Shown piece by piece: positions 5,743-5,790 of a stretch of 5,790 nt of DNA (position 1 is its first letter; the number at the start of each line of letters is the position of its first letter). The stretch is from Candidatus Methanophagales archaeon (GTDB lineage: Archaea > Halobacteriota > Syntropharchaeia > Alkanophagales > Methanospirareceae), in the NCBI GenBank assembly GCA_003601795.1, contig PIXU01000191.1, forward strand, positions 1 through 5,790, written 5' to 3'. The position numbers and the translations under genes are program-made. Under the pieces are notes generated by a model that was not told where the DNA came from, ran no database searches, and worked only from the letters and a program-made list of their open reading frames with translations.

Positions 5743-5790
5743 ATGTCGGCAGGAGAATTAAGGAACTGGATACGGACACATAAAGACGAA
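5743..5790 (+). CDS. Start of an unidentified gene, cut by the window edge
   Basis: ATG 5743 opens a frame that stays open to the last base: 16 codons reading MSAGELRNWIRTHKDE. AAGGA at 5732-5736 lies six bases before the ATG and would serve as a ribosome site. The polar, helical-looking N-terminus gives no family. That it is a real gene is inferred from the ribosome site and from the upstream A/T-rich, repeat-bearing region. Confidence 0.5.
   Translation, partial: MSAGELRNWIRTHKDE

Noticed and set aside
1..5790. CRISPR array, tRNA or rRNA genes, or a novel defence system.
   Set aside because: No regularly spaced repeats, no cloverleaf-like segments, and no toxin, nuclease-effector or defence gene set was seen; XseB and the ATPase alone do not make such a system.

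Overview
The window looks like part of an archaeal chromosome. The signs are an archaeal-type (ATPase_2-like) P-loop ATPase, TTTATA-like boxes about 40 bases before several start codons, short untranslated leaders, and a stand-alone alpha subunit of a two-subunit class I fumarate hydratase. The gene mix (XseB, ArgB, a methanogen-type fumarase subunit and an MqnD-family protein) would suit an anaerobic euryarchaeon related to methanogens or ANME archaea. That placement is an inference from gene content, not something the sequence proves.

Layout. Bases 2-187 hold the end of a decayed DDE transposase whose reading frame stops early. Next is a compact plus-strand cluster at 281-2493: an AAA/P-loop ATPase, the small subunit of exonuclease VII (xseB), and acetylglutamate kinase (argB). 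Gaps in the cluster are only 6 and 2 bases, and one TATA-like box sits before it, so it is probably one transcript. A palindrome-rich 61-base structure spans the argB stop codon. It fills most of the space between argB and the convergent minus-strand fumarase alpha gene (2515-3402). That gene has its own TATA-like box and a 9-base tandem repeat just before its start.

Bases 3515-4736 appear to be an insertion sequence with one intact minus-strand DDE transposase of the IS4/IS5 superfamily and 17-base imperfect terminal inverted repeats (15/17 matches). Its non-coding left end overlaps a short coding-like stretch that could be a gene remnant. Bases 4797-5606 encode an MqnD-family protein (futalosine route to menaquinone) with a near-leaderless promoter. 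The last 180 bases hold a three-part GGATAT/ATATCC repeat and the first 16 codons of an unidentified gene that runs off the edge.

The genes do not form one pathway. ArgB (arginine synthesis), fumarase (a central carbon step) and MqnD (quinone synthesis) are separate housekeeping functions around a mobile element. I found no CRISPR array, tRNA, rRNA or recognisable defence system. The items most worth a second look are the composite palindrome at the end of argB, the phased GGATAT repeats, the atypical motif residues in ArgB and in the ATPase P-loop, and xseB without a visible xseA.
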